64,000 nt of DNA from Chara braunii (GCA_003427395.1 BFEA01000112.1:1927613-1991612); one strand, 5' to 3'; positions 31,569-41,831 are shown, counted from the first letter of the stretch. Notes: generated by a model not told the origin, from the sequence alone. Translations and numbers: made by a program.

Positions 31569-32465
31569 CAAGTGCCCGGCCATGCATGCAGGAGAAGGTC
31601 GTCATCGGAATCTTGAGAAGCTGGAGTAGCAGGACAAGGGTGAACTTACCCTGGATGCGGGACCACCAGGATGAGAGCGTGGGGATCCCGTCGGTCAGGA
31701 CGGGATGCGATGGGAGTGGAAGCAAGAAGGGGAGTCCTCACGATAGGGTGAACCATGCAGGGTAAGTTTGCTGGCGTTCAGGAGGTTGTGGAGGAGGAAG
31801 ACGGTGAGGAGAGGAGGGTCCTAAAGGGAAATGGGAGGAGGACGTAGGTCGGGGATCCAAAGGGGATGGGCGGCGCGGAATTTGGGGGGGTAGGGGGTGT
31901 CTATCAGGATGCTTTGAGACCAAGAGGAGGAGGAGGACGTAGGAATGTCAGCCAATCAGGGTGAGGATGTGGGAACCAATGAAGTGCAGGGGAAAGAAGG
32001 CCAAGGTCACAGGGTAAAGGTCGTGTGGAAGGATCGGGACAAGGTGGGGAAGAAGAGATTTTAGAGGCGGGAAGATGATCTCAGAGCGGAGGGGAGGGAA
32101 CAGGTAAGGAAAGGAGAGAGCAGGATAATGACGAAGGGCCGCGATTACGGGAGGGAGATGGTAAAAATGTGGGCATGCAGGTGATGGAGAGAGAGCAATG
32201 AAGAGAGGAAGAGCGAGAGACAGAGGAGGAGAGGAAAGGACATACCAGATCCGCAGGGTCCACATCGAGTACTGTAGAGAGGAGGTCGAAGGAGATCCCA
32301 ACGGAGGACAGAAAGGCGTGGAGAAAGAGGGGAAAGGAGAGGCGACAGACACAGGACAAGGAGAGAAGAGGATGGGGAAGAGTGGATTGGTGGGGGGGGA
32401 GAGATCGAGATGGGGGATGGAAGACACAAGTTGAAAGACGGCAGGCGGAAGGGAGGCAATGCAGA

Positions 32466-32502
32466 AGAGAGAGAGAGAGAGAGCGAGAGCGAGCGAGCGA
32501 GN

Positions 32503-32593
<91 letters not shown>

Positions 32594-32677
32594 AGATCTG
32601 TAGATGGACACTGATGAAGACCCGGAATATCTCATTGACATTTCCATGTGTGCGGGCGTAGCCGCAATGGCTTTACT

Positions 32678-32758
<81 letters not shown>
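32466..32758. repeat. Two long GA microsatellites
   Basis: (GA)n at about 32466-32590, containing a single N at 32502, and at about 32681-32755, separated by 90 bp of unique sequence. The N and the length mean the true repeat number is unresolved. The Arg/Glu or Ser/Leu frames over them are not genes. Confidence 0.9.
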
Positions 32759-33011
32759 CAAAATTTTGATACCTCTGCCCTTGATGTATCCACCTCCTCA
32801 TGGTTGTTTTTCGGTTTCGCGGGCTGTCCTTTTCTTCTTTTCTTCTTTTCTTCTCTACGAGAGGGAATGGGGAAGGGAAGGAGCGCGAGCCGGAGACTGC
32901 AGTTTCGTTTTTTTGTTCCCTGGTAATACCGAGTTCAATTTCTTTCAACAACTTCTGTCACGTGTTTTTTCTGCGTTTCTTTTCCGCATATCCTCCTTTT
33001 GGGAACTTATC

Positions 33012-33133
33012 ACTTAAGGCGTAGTGGGACCACTCGCCATCTGCCAAGATTTTATATGCACCTGGGCAAAAGAATGTCCAAATGCATTCAAAAATCTTGG
33101 CGGGTGGCAAGTGTTGCGACTAGCCGCTTAAGT
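33012..33133. mobile_element. Short TIR element, ACTTAAGGCGTAGTGGGACC type
   Basis: The left end ACTTAAGGC...CGCCATCTGCCAAGATTTT is matched inverted by AAAATCTTGGCGGGTGGCAA...GCTTAAGT at the right end. About 122 bp; the centre is short. Confidence 0.6.
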
Positions 33134-33212
33134 ACCAATTAATACAATTAAATACAATAAATGCAATTAAGTACCAATTAAATACAATTGAATACAAATT
33201 AAGTCCATCATT
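33133..33212. repeat. AT-rich AATACAATTAA tandem repeat
   Basis: Repeated units of TACCAATTAA and ATACAATTAAATACAATAAA with small variations over about 80 bp. Confidence 0.7.
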
Positions 33213-33784
33213 ATAATGGCGATATAGCTTTTCACGGGCGGATTATCTTTGTTCGTCACTCCAACCTGCCAGTAGTTTTTTTTTTTTTTTTCTTTTGCGC
33301 CCTTTTACAGTATCGGATACAGACAATTAGTCAGCAGCTGTTAAGAGAACCTGCTAAGTTGAAATTCCCTGTTTTTTTTTTTTTTGCGCAAAAAAAAACT
33401 CCCTGTTTTTAGTTTTTCATTTGACTTACCTTCATGACCGTCTCTTTTCTTGGTGCATTTCTTTTTTTTTTGTTTGAGTTGAATCACCACTACGTCCTTT
33501 TTTTTTTTTTTTGCCGACCCTAATTTTCACTGGGCACCGATTTTTGCCGAACCTGGCTTTTGCGCAGAGCACCATCTCGTTTTTTTTTGTTTTTTTTTTT
33601 TGTTTTTGAGATGTGGAGGGAGCACCATCTCCTTTTTCTTCTGGTACCGATAAAAAAGAAGAAGGGGGAAATAAAGAGAAGAGAAAAAAAAAAAAAGCAT
33701 CCCTAACGCCATGATTGCTGTCACGTACATTCTATGAAGTGCTAGTGTGATTTTGCCCTCAGCGAGGGCGTCTCTCCGAGACAA

Positions 33785-33785
<1 letters not shown>

Positions 33786-33816
<31 letters not shown>

Positions 33817-33890
33817 AGAAGAAGAAGAAGAAGAAGAAGAAGAAGGAGAAAGAAGAAAGAAGAAGAAGAAGAAGAAGAAGAGGTGGAGGA
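33786..33890. repeat. CAG/GAA compound microsatellite
   Basis: (CAG)n at about 33787-33812 passes into (AAG)n with small interruptions to about 33888. A related GGA/GAA compound run lies at 34012-34070. Confidence 0.85.
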
Positions 33891-33907
33891 CGATGCTAAG
33901 TACCTTT

Positions 33908-34006
33908 TTCCCCCGAACACAACGCACCCTCATTATGAATGTATACAAGCTAGATTTATGGTCCGGTACAGTCAATGTGGGGGTGCGTCATGTTCGGGGG
34001 AAGAAC
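33908..34006. mobile_element. MITE, family M4
   Basis: The left end TTCCCCCGAACACAACGCAC is matched by the inverted right end (GTGCGTCATGTTCGGGGGAA). About 99 bp. Other copies are at 51081-51178, 62473-62601 and 63559-63664, and a larger composite at 34286-34889. Typical family wording is CCGAATA...CGGTCATTATA. Confidence 0.7.
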
Positions 34007-34285
34007 GTAGGAGGAGGAGGAGGAGGAGGAGGAGGAGGAGGAGGAAGAAGAAGAAGAAGAAGAAGAAGAGTGAAAACAGTGGCCATAGTCTGCTTCTCGT
34101 ACAGGCATCGACTGGTTTACATTACTTCTCCGCATGTACAGTTCTCCGCATGAAACGCTTAAGAAGAAGAAGAAGAAGAAGGAAGAAAGAAAGAAGGAAG
34201 GACGAGGAGTGCACTGCTGTGCTCATCTTTGTTCCATTGCCGGAGGGTTCTCCTTGCGTGCTTTTGTCTACGTCCACACTTCCAT

Positions 34286-34889
34286 GTTCCTCCGAATAGA
34301 ACGCACGGTCATTATAGCTGCTGTCTTCGGCCCAACATTTAGTCTTAAGGGGCCTGATCCGACTACTCTTCTTTTGTTGGGGAAACGTTGCATTTGCTGG
34401 GATCCCCCTTCTTCCCGCGCTTTCTCAGGTCTTCCCCTCGGTCTCGGAGGGGAGTGGAAACAAATATGTCCACGCTGCAGTAGTTGGTTCTACCGAAAAC
34501 CAAAAGAAGAGGATGGCCGTCCCTGCTCCCAAAAAGAAGGCCGGCATTTTATTATTATTATTTTTTTCAATATCCGGTGGGCGACGTGGTCCTTTCCTCT
34601 GTGTGACAGCACGTTCCTTTCCCCTTCGGCAGCCGCCAAAATCGTAAAAGCCCCCCGCCAAAATCGTAAAAGCCCCCCGCCAAAATCGTAAAAGCCCCGC
34701 GATTGTCGCCCAAGTGGGATCCGAAACCACTTTTCCGTTCCTCAACGGGCGGGCCCACCCAAGGGTTTTTTTTTTTTTTTTTTTTTTTTTGAAAGGGGTT
34801 TCTTTTTGGTTCTTCCCGAGAAGAAGAGAAGTCGGATCAGCCCCTAGAGATATAGCGATGACGGCTGAGCGTTCTATACGGGGGAAGAC
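34286..34889. mobile_element. Expanded or interrupted M4 element
   Basis: The left end CCTCCGAATAGAACGCACGG with TCATTATAGC, and an inverted right end (GCGATGACGGCTGAGCGTTC then TATACGGGGGAAGAC), are about 600 bp apart. The interior holds a 24 bp tandem repeat (34636-34700) and a 26-T run (34767-34792), so it is probably an M4 copy that received insertions. Confidence 0.5.
34636..34700. repeat. 24 bp tandem repeat, nearly three copies
   Basis: The unit GCCAAAATCGTAAAAGCCCC plus CCC is repeated almost perfectly. Confidence 0.85.
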
Positions 34890-35140
34890 AGTAGTGGAAT
34901 ATGGGGGATTTACCGGGACCATTATTGCCTCTAGATTCCGTTGACCGAAAGTCCTAGGTAGAGTGTCAGTATGCCCTAAGGCATGCCCCCTGGCTACCTT
35001 TGAGATTGACCGGAAGAAAATCTTGGCGTTCTTTTTTGGTTCTTTTTTTCTTTCTTTTTTCTTTCCTTTTGTGGAAAGGGCCACGGCCTTGTGATTTCAT
35101 CACTTGAACTGAGCGAGGCAACACTTTCTTCTTCTTCTTC

Positions 35141-35141
<1 letters not shown>

Positions 35142-35205
<64 letters not shown>
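35142..35205. repeat. GT microsatellite
   Basis: An uninterrupted (GT)n of about 64 bases following a CTT run. GGA-rich sequence follows, with a (GGA)n run at 35464-35500. Confidence 0.9.
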
Positions 35206-35206
<1 letters not shown>

Positions 35207-35601
35207 ACGGCCGTCGCGCGCGCACGCCCTTCACATACGCGAAAAGAGGAGGGAAAAAAGAGGGGGCGGGCCACGTTCATGCGCACGCAAAGACGGACAC
35301 GAAGGAGAAGGATGCCGGACACGAAGGAGAAGGATAAGAAGAGGGGCGGAGAAGAAAAAAGAACGGGGGGCGCCGGGGGAAGCACACACGCAAACGAAAG
35401 GAGACGAAGGAGAAGCGGTGGAGGAGGATGAGGACAAGAAGAAAAATATGAAGGAGAACAAGGGGAGGAGGAGGAGGAGGAGGAGGAGGAGGAGGAGGAG
35501 ACGAACAAGAGAAGAAGGGCGGACGCTTGATTACGTGTGTTCGGGCGAGCCTGCGCGCGTGGGTATGAGCGTGCGTACTACGCTTGCACAACCACACATA
35601 T

Positions 35602-35722
35602 GGCCTCGCTCCGCTACTCGCCACAAGCACAAAAGACAAGAATTATGACAGTGCATAGTTCCATGTTGTAGCGAAAGATTCATTCTCTTTTTGCACAATA
35701 TGCGAGTAGTGGAGGGAGGCCC
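35602..35722. mobile_element. MITE, family M3
   Basis: The ends GGCCTCGCTCCGCTACTCGC and (inverted) GCGAGTAGTGGAGGGAGGCC. The interior GCACAAAAGACAAGAATTAT, CATGTTGTAGCGAAAGATTC, TCTCTTTTTGCACA is shared with other M3 copies. About 121 bp, complete. Confidence 0.7.
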
Positions 35723-35857
35723 ATATACAGGAAGAAGGCGGCGAAGAATAGTGATAAGAACTAGGGGCATATACAGATCTCGTAACCAAGGGTCCAACGG
35801 CCAGTAGTACCCGGGCATCTGGAATTCGTTGAACCGGCGGCTCGGTGCCGGGGGCAA

Positions 35858-35941
35858 GGTCCCACTTGCGCAAATTAGGAGATTTCGGCCGTTGATCTTG
35901 CGATCTACGGTCAGTATCTTTTAATCCGTGTAAGTGGGACC
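35858..35941. mobile_element. 84 bp TIR element, GGTCCCACTT type
   Basis: GGTCCCACTTGCGCAAATTA at the left, and TAATCCGTGTAAGTGGGACC at the right, its inverse with a few changes. Terminal GGTCCCACT is also the M5 terminus, so the two may share a transposase source. Confidence 0.6.
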
Positions 35942-35957
35942 TAGCCCCAGGTAGGGC

Positions 35958-36440
35958 CGCTTTCCATACATACCCTGCGCACTTGCGCTACACTTTTTGC
36001 ACAGGTCCTCAGTAGAGTCCACTTTCCAGACGCCTTTTGAAAACGCGCCAACCAAAAAAGTGTAGTGCAAGTGCAGTGCGGCGCAGCCAAATGGGCTGAT
36101 TTTTCAATTGACCTGTCCCAGGTCCACTACACTTCCTCTAAAAAACGTGTCCCAGGTCACCACACTTGGCCTACAAAATGGCGCAAGCGCCTTGTTGCAG
36201 GTTGGCCTCTCTATGTATTCCCCCTCCTCCCCCCGCCTCCGCCCCCCCTTGTTTTCATCTGCGCTGGTCCTGGGGGCAAATTTTACGTCACATTTCCCGC
36301 TCGTGTTTTTTAGGCTGAAGTGTAGGATTAGGTGGAACAACGACGGACTGAAGTATTTTTTTAATTACGATGGGAACTGTAGTGCGATTGTGTAGTGCCA
36401 CACTACGGTTACCAGTGTAGTGTAGTGGCATGGAAAGAGG
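35958..36440. mobile_element. TIR element with CTACAC repeats
   Basis: The ends GCCGCTTTCCATAC (left) and GGCATGGAAAGAGGC (right) are inverted partners. Inside, CTACACTTTTT (35992) and AAAAAGTGTAG (36054) are also inverted, and words GTGTAGTG and CCACTACACTTC recur. The right end abuts the tandem array at 36444. Confidence 0.4.
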
Positions 36441-36441
36441 C

Positions 36442-36940
36442 CCTATGGAAAAGACCCCGAGTCCGATCTGGATACTGGGCAAATTTCGACCATTGTCAGA
36501 AGGGCGTTGAATAAATAGTGCCCAATTTCTGATCAAGGCCCTATGGAAAAGACCCCGAGTAGGGCGTTGAATAAATACCCAATTTCTGAACGAAGCCCTA
36601 TGGAAAAGATGTCGAGACCGATCTGGGATATTCGGCAAATTTTGACCGTTGTCAGAGAAGGGCGTTGAATAAATACCCAATTTCTGAACGAGGCCGTATG
36701 GAAAAGACCCCGAGTTCGATCTGGATATTCGGCAAATTTCGACCATTGTCAGAAGGGCGTTGAATAAATAGTACCCAATTTCTGAACGAGGCCCTATGGA
36801 AAATACCCCGAGTAGGGCGTTGAATAAATACCCAATTTCTGAACGAGGCCCTATGGAGAAGATGCCGAGTCCGATCTGGATATTCGGCAAATTTCAACCA
36901 TTGTCAGAAGGGCGTTGAATAAATACCCAATTTCTGAGGG
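36442..36940. repeat. Higher-order tandem array, long-short-long units
   Basis: Monomers start (word TATGG) at 36444, 36542, 36599, 36697, 36795 and 36852. Spacings are 98, 57, 98, 98, 57. The short form lacks the segment CCGATCTGGATATTCGGCAA onward. The triplet long-short-long is itself duplicated with a 253 bp period, and copy-specific variants recur at the same place in each triplet. The repeated minus-strand peptide SIGPRSEIGYLFNALL arises from the array and is not evidence of a gene. Confidence 0.85.
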
Positions 36941-37352
36941 CATCCAACGAAATGTGGCGTCTTTTAGGGTCGTCTGATAAATTTTCCCTTCATGAATACG
37001 TAGACAGGAGTCTTTGAAAATCCCTGATGAAACACTCTGCCTTGCCCATCTTGAGCTCTCGAAGATGCAATGAGAGCTTTGACCCTTCAGCCGCACATTT
37101 GCGTCTGCCATATGTAGCCACGTGGCCACCTGAGCGCTGTCATCTGGGTTTTTAAGGACGTAATTATTTGTTATGGAGATTCACTATCGTGGTTTATGAT
37201 GGAAAATTATATAGGATGGAGTAATAATGGTGCTATGATGCACATCCACACGGCTGAATGATACACACATGTTAGAACTGTCGATAAAGAGATCATGAGT
37301 TCGAATCCTGATGGAATTTAATAGGTAGTATATTGGATATAATAGTGTTAGG

Positions 37353-37992
37353 GCCTACGTTACCAGATTGGCCGAGGACCACTCGCCCGGCGGGGCCAAA
37401 AATGGGGAAAAAAGCATTATTATTTTTCCTAGGCTACCAGCCGGGTGGCCCGGGTCACACTGTTTTCCCGGACGGCCCGGCCGTGCAAGGACCAGGGAAG
37501 GTCCTAGCAAAACTAAAAATAAAAAAAAATCCGAAAAAAAACTATGTTATGCTAGGCTACCAGCCGGGCCCCCGGGTCCCGGGTGGCCAGCCCGTGCAAG
37601 GACAAGGGAGGGTCCCAGCAAAAAAAAAAAAATCCAAAAAATACGAAAAAAAACTATGTTATGCAGAAAAATAAACTGAACAACTTTTGCCTCAGGGTCA
37701 CATCGAAATTCTTTACCAAATATAAAATATAAAATATAAATTTAAAATATTTTTTAGTTTTTTTAATTTTTAAAACCTTTGTGGCCCGGCCGGGCAAGTG
37801 ACCCCGGGCCACTCTGGTAGCCTAGATGTTATGCAGAAAACTAAACTGAATAACTTTTGCCCCAGGGTCACATCGAAATTCTTTACCATGTTTAAAATAA
37901 AAATAAACTTAAAAAATATTTTTCACTTTTTTTTTTTTTTTTTTTTTTGGCCCGGCCGGGCAAGTGGCCCCGGGCCACTCTGGTAGCCTAAT
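37353..37992. mobile_element. Nested or duplicated TIR element (family M7)
   Basis: The right end GGCCACTCTGGTAGCCTA (inverted TAGGCTACCAGAGTGGCC) is matched by left-like ends at 37353 (GGCCTACGTTACCAGATTGG), 37430 (AGGCTACCAGCCGGG) and 37553. Another right end is at 37802-37825. Internal parts are duplicated (CAGGGTCACATCGAAATTCT at about 37693 and 37864; TATGTTATGC several times). I read this as two or more copies inserted in one another. Confidence 0.55.
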
Positions 37993-38187
37993 ATTTTTCG
38001 GATTTTTTTTCTTTTTTTCTTTTCCGCCGGGTACCTTCCCTCGCCCTTGCCTGGCGGGGCTCTGCCCGGACAACCAATATGACCCCAGTGGTAAGGCAGG
38101 TTAGGGCCAGAGAAAGAAGAAAAGGCGATGTTGGTTTGTCAAAGGTGCGAAATTTCTACAGTGCTGTATCTCTGGGATGAAATACAG

Positions 38188-38343
38188 GGCCTCCCCTCCG
38201 CTACTCAACATTCGACTTGTCTCTGGACAGGGAGGGATCATATTGATACATTCGGACTGATGGAGCGTTTTGAATGTATTTTTTGTTGACAGCTCCAAAA
38301 TGCATTCAGAATTTTGTGCAGTGGAGCGAGCCCCAGGGTTGTT
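38188..38343. mobile_element. Short TIR element, GGGCCTCCCCTCCGCTACTC type
   Basis: The left end GGGCCTCCCCTCCGCTACTC is partly matched by the inverted right end (GTGGAGCGAGCCCC). The interior has TTTTGAATGTATTTTTTGTT and CAAAATGCATTCAGAATTTT, also partly inverted. About 156 bp. Confidence 0.45.
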
Positions 38344-38771
38344 GAATCCCAAATTTTCCAACTGATGGACTTGATATTCCAAATTTCGAATCCAAAGAAA
38401 AAAACGTGGCAGCAAATAGAAGGCTTTTTTTAAGTTTATTTTCCCCTCTTCTTTTTCTAGAACGGAAAAGATATGCCAACTAAGATGGGACGGTGTCTTT
38501 GGCAGCACGTTAGGTAGGCAGGTAAGTGCTTAGAGCATTTTTTTTTTCTTTTTGTTTTAAATCTACATCTATCTATGTATATGTATATTGTCACAGTATA
38601 AGTTGGAGTGCAAAGGCGGAAAAAGACAAAACAAGAAAAGGAAAAGAAGTAAGGAAGTAAAGCCCCACCTGTTCATCACCTCTTACGTACAAGGCCAGCC
38701 ACGTGGATGACAGGTTGAGCGCTGGCTGCCCCCATCCCCGTGTGTCACAAGGACCCACTTGCACGCAGCCA

Positions 38772-38777
38772 GAAGGC

Positions 38778-38804
<27 letters not shown>
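38772..38804. repeat. Poly(A) tract
   Basis: A run of about 26 A within an otherwise mixed sequence, possibly the tail of a retroposon; no recognisable body is attached. Confidence 0.5.
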
Positions 38805-38808
<4 letters not shown>

Positions 38809-38922
38809 GGTAAAGGAGGGAGGAGGAAACCAAAGCTGACAAGGAAAGGAAAGAAAGCGTATCAGTCGAACAAAGCAAATGACACATCCCACAGATAATC
38901 CAATTGTCACAAAGCAAATAAC

Positions 38923-38954
38923 CTGTCTCTTATACACATCTAGATGTGTATAAG
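38923..38954. other. Library adapter junction (assembly artefact)
   Basis: CTGTCTCTTATACACATCT (38923-38941) is exactly the 19-base Tn5 mosaic end used in Nextera libraries. It is followed at once by AGATGTGTATAAG (38942-38954), the first 13 bases of its inverse, the arrangement produced by mate-pair circularisation. The next bases (TGGGC) leave the adapter. The flanking sequences are therefore not shown to be contiguous in the genome. Confidence 0.95.
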
Positions 38955-39910
38955 TGGGCACAAAAGGGACAACGTATATCTGGGTGACAGGGATGTGTAC
39001 AGTGAGGAAATGTTGGACACCCTTCAGTACAAACAGAGGCAGTCGCAATAGATTGATAATGGCTATGGCATAGATGATGCATTCCACAGCCAAGGCGCAC
39101 CGCGTCTCTGTCCCGACAGGTGTCACACGAGAGTCGGTCAATAATCCAAAATAAAGTATGATTCGACAATGCACGCGAAAATTCATTTACGTCAAAAATA
39201 GCCTGACTCATCGTCCCACTATCCCACAGTTCCCACTGGGCAGCTGCACGAATGAGTGCCATATAATGCCCGGGTCTGTGTAAAATACAGGCAGAAATAT
39301 GAGGATGGTTATTGAGGTCATCGCCTGGCGTCACATGATGCATAAGAAGGTGACGGCCGTGGAACGCTAACTGTAGGACATTTACAGTAAAGCCTCCTGA
39401 GGTATTATAGTTACTGCCTTCAGGAGGTGGACTATTATGATCATACAAGAACTGATTTTCAACAGCGTCAAGCTGATAAGCAATCGCAACAAATTGGGAT
39501 GCAGTATAACATTGACGCTGATAAGCCTGCAGGCAGACATTTGTGGCTGTCAAACCACAAGTAGTTGAAAGGTCTGCCCGCAGATCTGAATCGGTCACCA
39601 CTGGAAGGCCAGATCTGATCTGGCGGGGTCGGCGCGCAAATGACGGATGCTGTCGACGTGGAGGAGCAGGCTGCCGACAAGACAAAGAACCCCGCAGATT
39701 ACCATCAACACGACGTCGAGAAGGACGGGGACTGGGAGGAGGAGAGAATGAACGAGCCCCTTTCTGCATCCACAGAAAGGTGAGTGGGCATGGGGGCAGC
39801 AACCCGGGTTTGGCAGACCTTAGGCTGGCCGTAACTATACCCATCACATAGGAAGGGGGGACAATCCATGTCCTTGCGGTGACCGCCATCACAACAATCC
39901 TGGACACCAA
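38930..39910 (-). CDS. Josephin-like cysteine protease with RING-like tail, truncated
   Basis: A 326-codon frame. Residues 1-110 are basic and proline-rich. Residues 115-257 match the Josephin (ataxin-3-type deubiquitinase) plan: TTCGLTATNVCLQAY with catalytic Cys118, FVAIAYQLDAVENQF, GGFTVNVLQLAF, then CILHRPGHYMALI with His215 and QWELWDSG with Asp230. Residues 262-317 form a RING-like cluster: C262-x2-C265, C275, H278/H279, C281, H284, further Cys, and CPFC (314-317). Josephin enzymes cleave ubiquitin chains; RING domains recruit E2 enzymes. The last seven residues and the stop come from adapter sequence, so the true C-terminus is unknown. A pyrimidine-rich tract ending TTGGTGTCCAG (about 39903) could be a 3' splice site. 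In another frame just after it, DCCDGGHRKDMDCPPFLC looks coding, so the 5' part may be spliced or shifted. A host gene or a gene carried by a mobile element are both possible. Confidence 0.6.
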   Translation of the reverse strand: MVSRIVVMAVTARTWIVPPSYVMGIVTASLRSAKPGLLPPCPLTFLWMQKGARSFSPPPSPRPSRRRVDGNLRGSLSCRQPAPPRRQHPSFARRPRQIRSGLPVVTDSDLRADLSTTCGLTATNVCLQAYQRQCYTASQFVAIAYQLDAVENQFLYDHNSPPPEGSNYNTSGGFTVNVLQLAFHGRHLLMHHVTPGDDLNNHPHISACILHRPGHYMALIRAAAQWELWDSGTMSQAIFDVNEFSRALSNHTLFWIIDRLSCDTCRDRDAVRLGCGMHHLCHSHYQSIATASVCTEGCPTFPHCTHPCHPDIRCPFCAHLYTSRCV

Positions 39911-40399
39911 AAAGAAAAGAGAAGAACATCACAGCACCATGTCCCTGGCCAGATCACGCCATCTAAATATAATCAAGAGTAAAAGAAACGGAACCACAAC
40001 AGAGGGCCCGCAATATACAGATGCCATTCCACATCGAGAAGAGATGGCAGGCAAAAGGAAAAAGAAAAAGAAAAAGAATAAGGGAAAGACAGAAGGAAAG
40101 TAAAATCTGCCATAAATATGTATATGCTTCCTTGTATATATGTGTATATGCATATGTCTTCGGCTTTTCTATCTTTGTATATGTGTATATGTATATCTAA
40201 AGCGGTCCTTGCTTTATCCTTCTGCCGGGCCCAAGAAAAAGGTCCGGGAACGTGGAACTGGGCAGAGCAGGGCGCCATCCCAGCGGAGGATCCGTTTTGT
40301 TTTTCCTCGACGGGTTTATATGGTGCAGGGGGTACATTTCGAGTATGCCGACACAGTGGGGTTGTTTCCTTTCTCTGGGCATGATTGCGATTATGTTTC

Positions 40400-41240
40400 T
40401 TATCTCTCTCTCTCTCATCGCCACCCATGTTGATTCTCTATCCACTTGGGGACTCTCTCTCTCTGTCTCTCACACACGCATCGCGACCCATGTCGATTCT
40501 CTATCCGATGGTGCAGATCTGCTCCCCGCAACTGTTCATCCGGATTCTAGATTACCCGCCATCCGTACTGCAGACTCGATTTCGACCGTAGGTTAGCATC
40601 TCTCTCTCTCTCTCTCTCTCTCTGTGTCTAGGATGGCGAATGAAGGATGGGGTCAACGATGATGGAGAGAAGAGGAGGAGGATGATAGATTGACAAAGAG
40701 AGAGCATGGAGGGAGTCGGAGGAGGAAGGATCGGGGAAAACTTGATCTCGACTGTAGATTAGCATCTCTCTCTCTCTCACGGATGGTGAATGAAGGATGC
40801 GGTCAATGACGATGGTGGGAAGAGGAGGACAACGATAGATGGACGACGATAGAGCATGGAGGGAGTGGGAGGAGGAAGGATCAGGAAAGGAGGAGGGGGG
40901 CCAATGGAGGGAAGACGACAAAGGAGGAGTGAGGATGGAGGAAGACGATGATGGTGATGGATGGAGGGGGCGGCAAGATGACGGAGGGGGCAGGAGGGCA
41001 AATAAGGGAGGAGGTCGACGACGATGGAGGGAAGAGGGGACGGCAAGGATCGATAGACGATGAGAGAGCATGGGGGGGGTAGGAGGAAGGCTCGAGAAAG
41101 GAGGAGGAAGGGGGATGGAGGGCAGACGACAAAGGAGGAGCGAGGTTGGAGGGAGAACGATGACGATGATGGATAGGTACGAGGAACCCGAAGGGAGGAG
41201 GACGGCCATGATGGAGGGAGGGAGGGCTTCTCTCGGTCAT
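40400..41240. repeat. GGA/GAT-rich minisatellite region
   Basis: Degenerate repeats of a unit of about 100-150 bp. ATGGTGAATGAAGGATGCGG (about 40785) parallels ATGGCGAATGAAGGATGGGG (about 40632), each followed by TCAACGATGATGG-type words and by GAGCATGGAGGGAGT...GGAGGAAGGATC. A third, looser unit lies near 41000-41110. CT runs at 40601-40622 and 40766-40778. ATCTCTCTCTC wording recurs. Frames over it are artefacts of composition. Confidence 0.65.
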
Positions 41241-41543
41241 TTCATGATCTTGTTCTTGATCTTGAATCATCCAGAACGATCCATCTTTCCGCTCCGATAC
41301 AGACATGACTTCAGAAATGAGGAATGAGTACAGCTTCACACAGACGACCCGGCCTTGGTTGTCACGCCTTTCAATGACTGAAATACACACGTGAGCTGCA
41401 ATCCTGATCGCGCTATATCGAATCCATGCATTTAATGTCACTACGAATCACACCCTTGATTTTGTTTTCGGCCTCTATGCAGTGAAATGCGAGGATCCTG
41501 ACCTGGATCCCGACCTATGCTCACCTTGCGATAGTGACACACA

Positions 41544-41667
41544 GGGCCTCGCCACACCACTCTCGAAATGTGAAAAAGACAAAAATGTGGCGGGTGCATC
41601 TGGTCATCTTCTACCCGGAAGTTCATTTCATTTTGCACATTTCGAGAGCGGTGTGGCGAGACGCCCC
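41544..41667. mobile_element. MITE, family M3
   Basis: GGGCCTCGCCACACCACTCT with CGAAATGTG, matched inverted by CACATTTCGAGAGCGGTGTG then GCGAGAC. This is the best preserved pair of M3 ends in the window. The interior GACAAAAATGTGGCGGGTGC and GGAAGTTCATTTCATTTTGC is shared. Confidence 0.7.
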
Positions 41668-41779
41668 CCCACCCCCCCCCACCCCACCCCCACCCCACAC
41701 ACACAAATACACACACACTGTTGCAGCGAAATGTGAGGATCCTGAACTGGATCCCGACTTATGCTCACCTTGTGATAGT

Positions 41780-41781
<2 letters not shown>

Positions 41782-41831
<50 letters not shown>

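Noticed and set aside
30913-31725. Several 70-150 codon frames around the CT/GA blocks
   Set aside because: Low-complexity translations on both strands with no recognisable domain.
32081-32761. 226-codon Ser/Leu frame and other Ser/Leu or Arg/Glu frames
   Set aside because: They are produced by GA/CT microsatellites, which are open in all frames.
36288-36890. 200-codon minus frame with a repeated peptide
   Set aside because: The peptide repeat follows from the DNA tandem array; the short monomers and frame changes show no selection on protein.
37262-37320. Possible tRNA gene (GATCATGAGTTCGAATCCTG)
   Set aside because: The T-arm-like word is good, but the D-arm and acceptor stem are not formed; more likely a tRNA-derived repeat.
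38683-39186. 167-codon minus frame containing THLDVYKRQ
   Set aside because: It crosses the adapter junction and joins two unrelated sequences; it overlaps the Josephin frame in a different phase.
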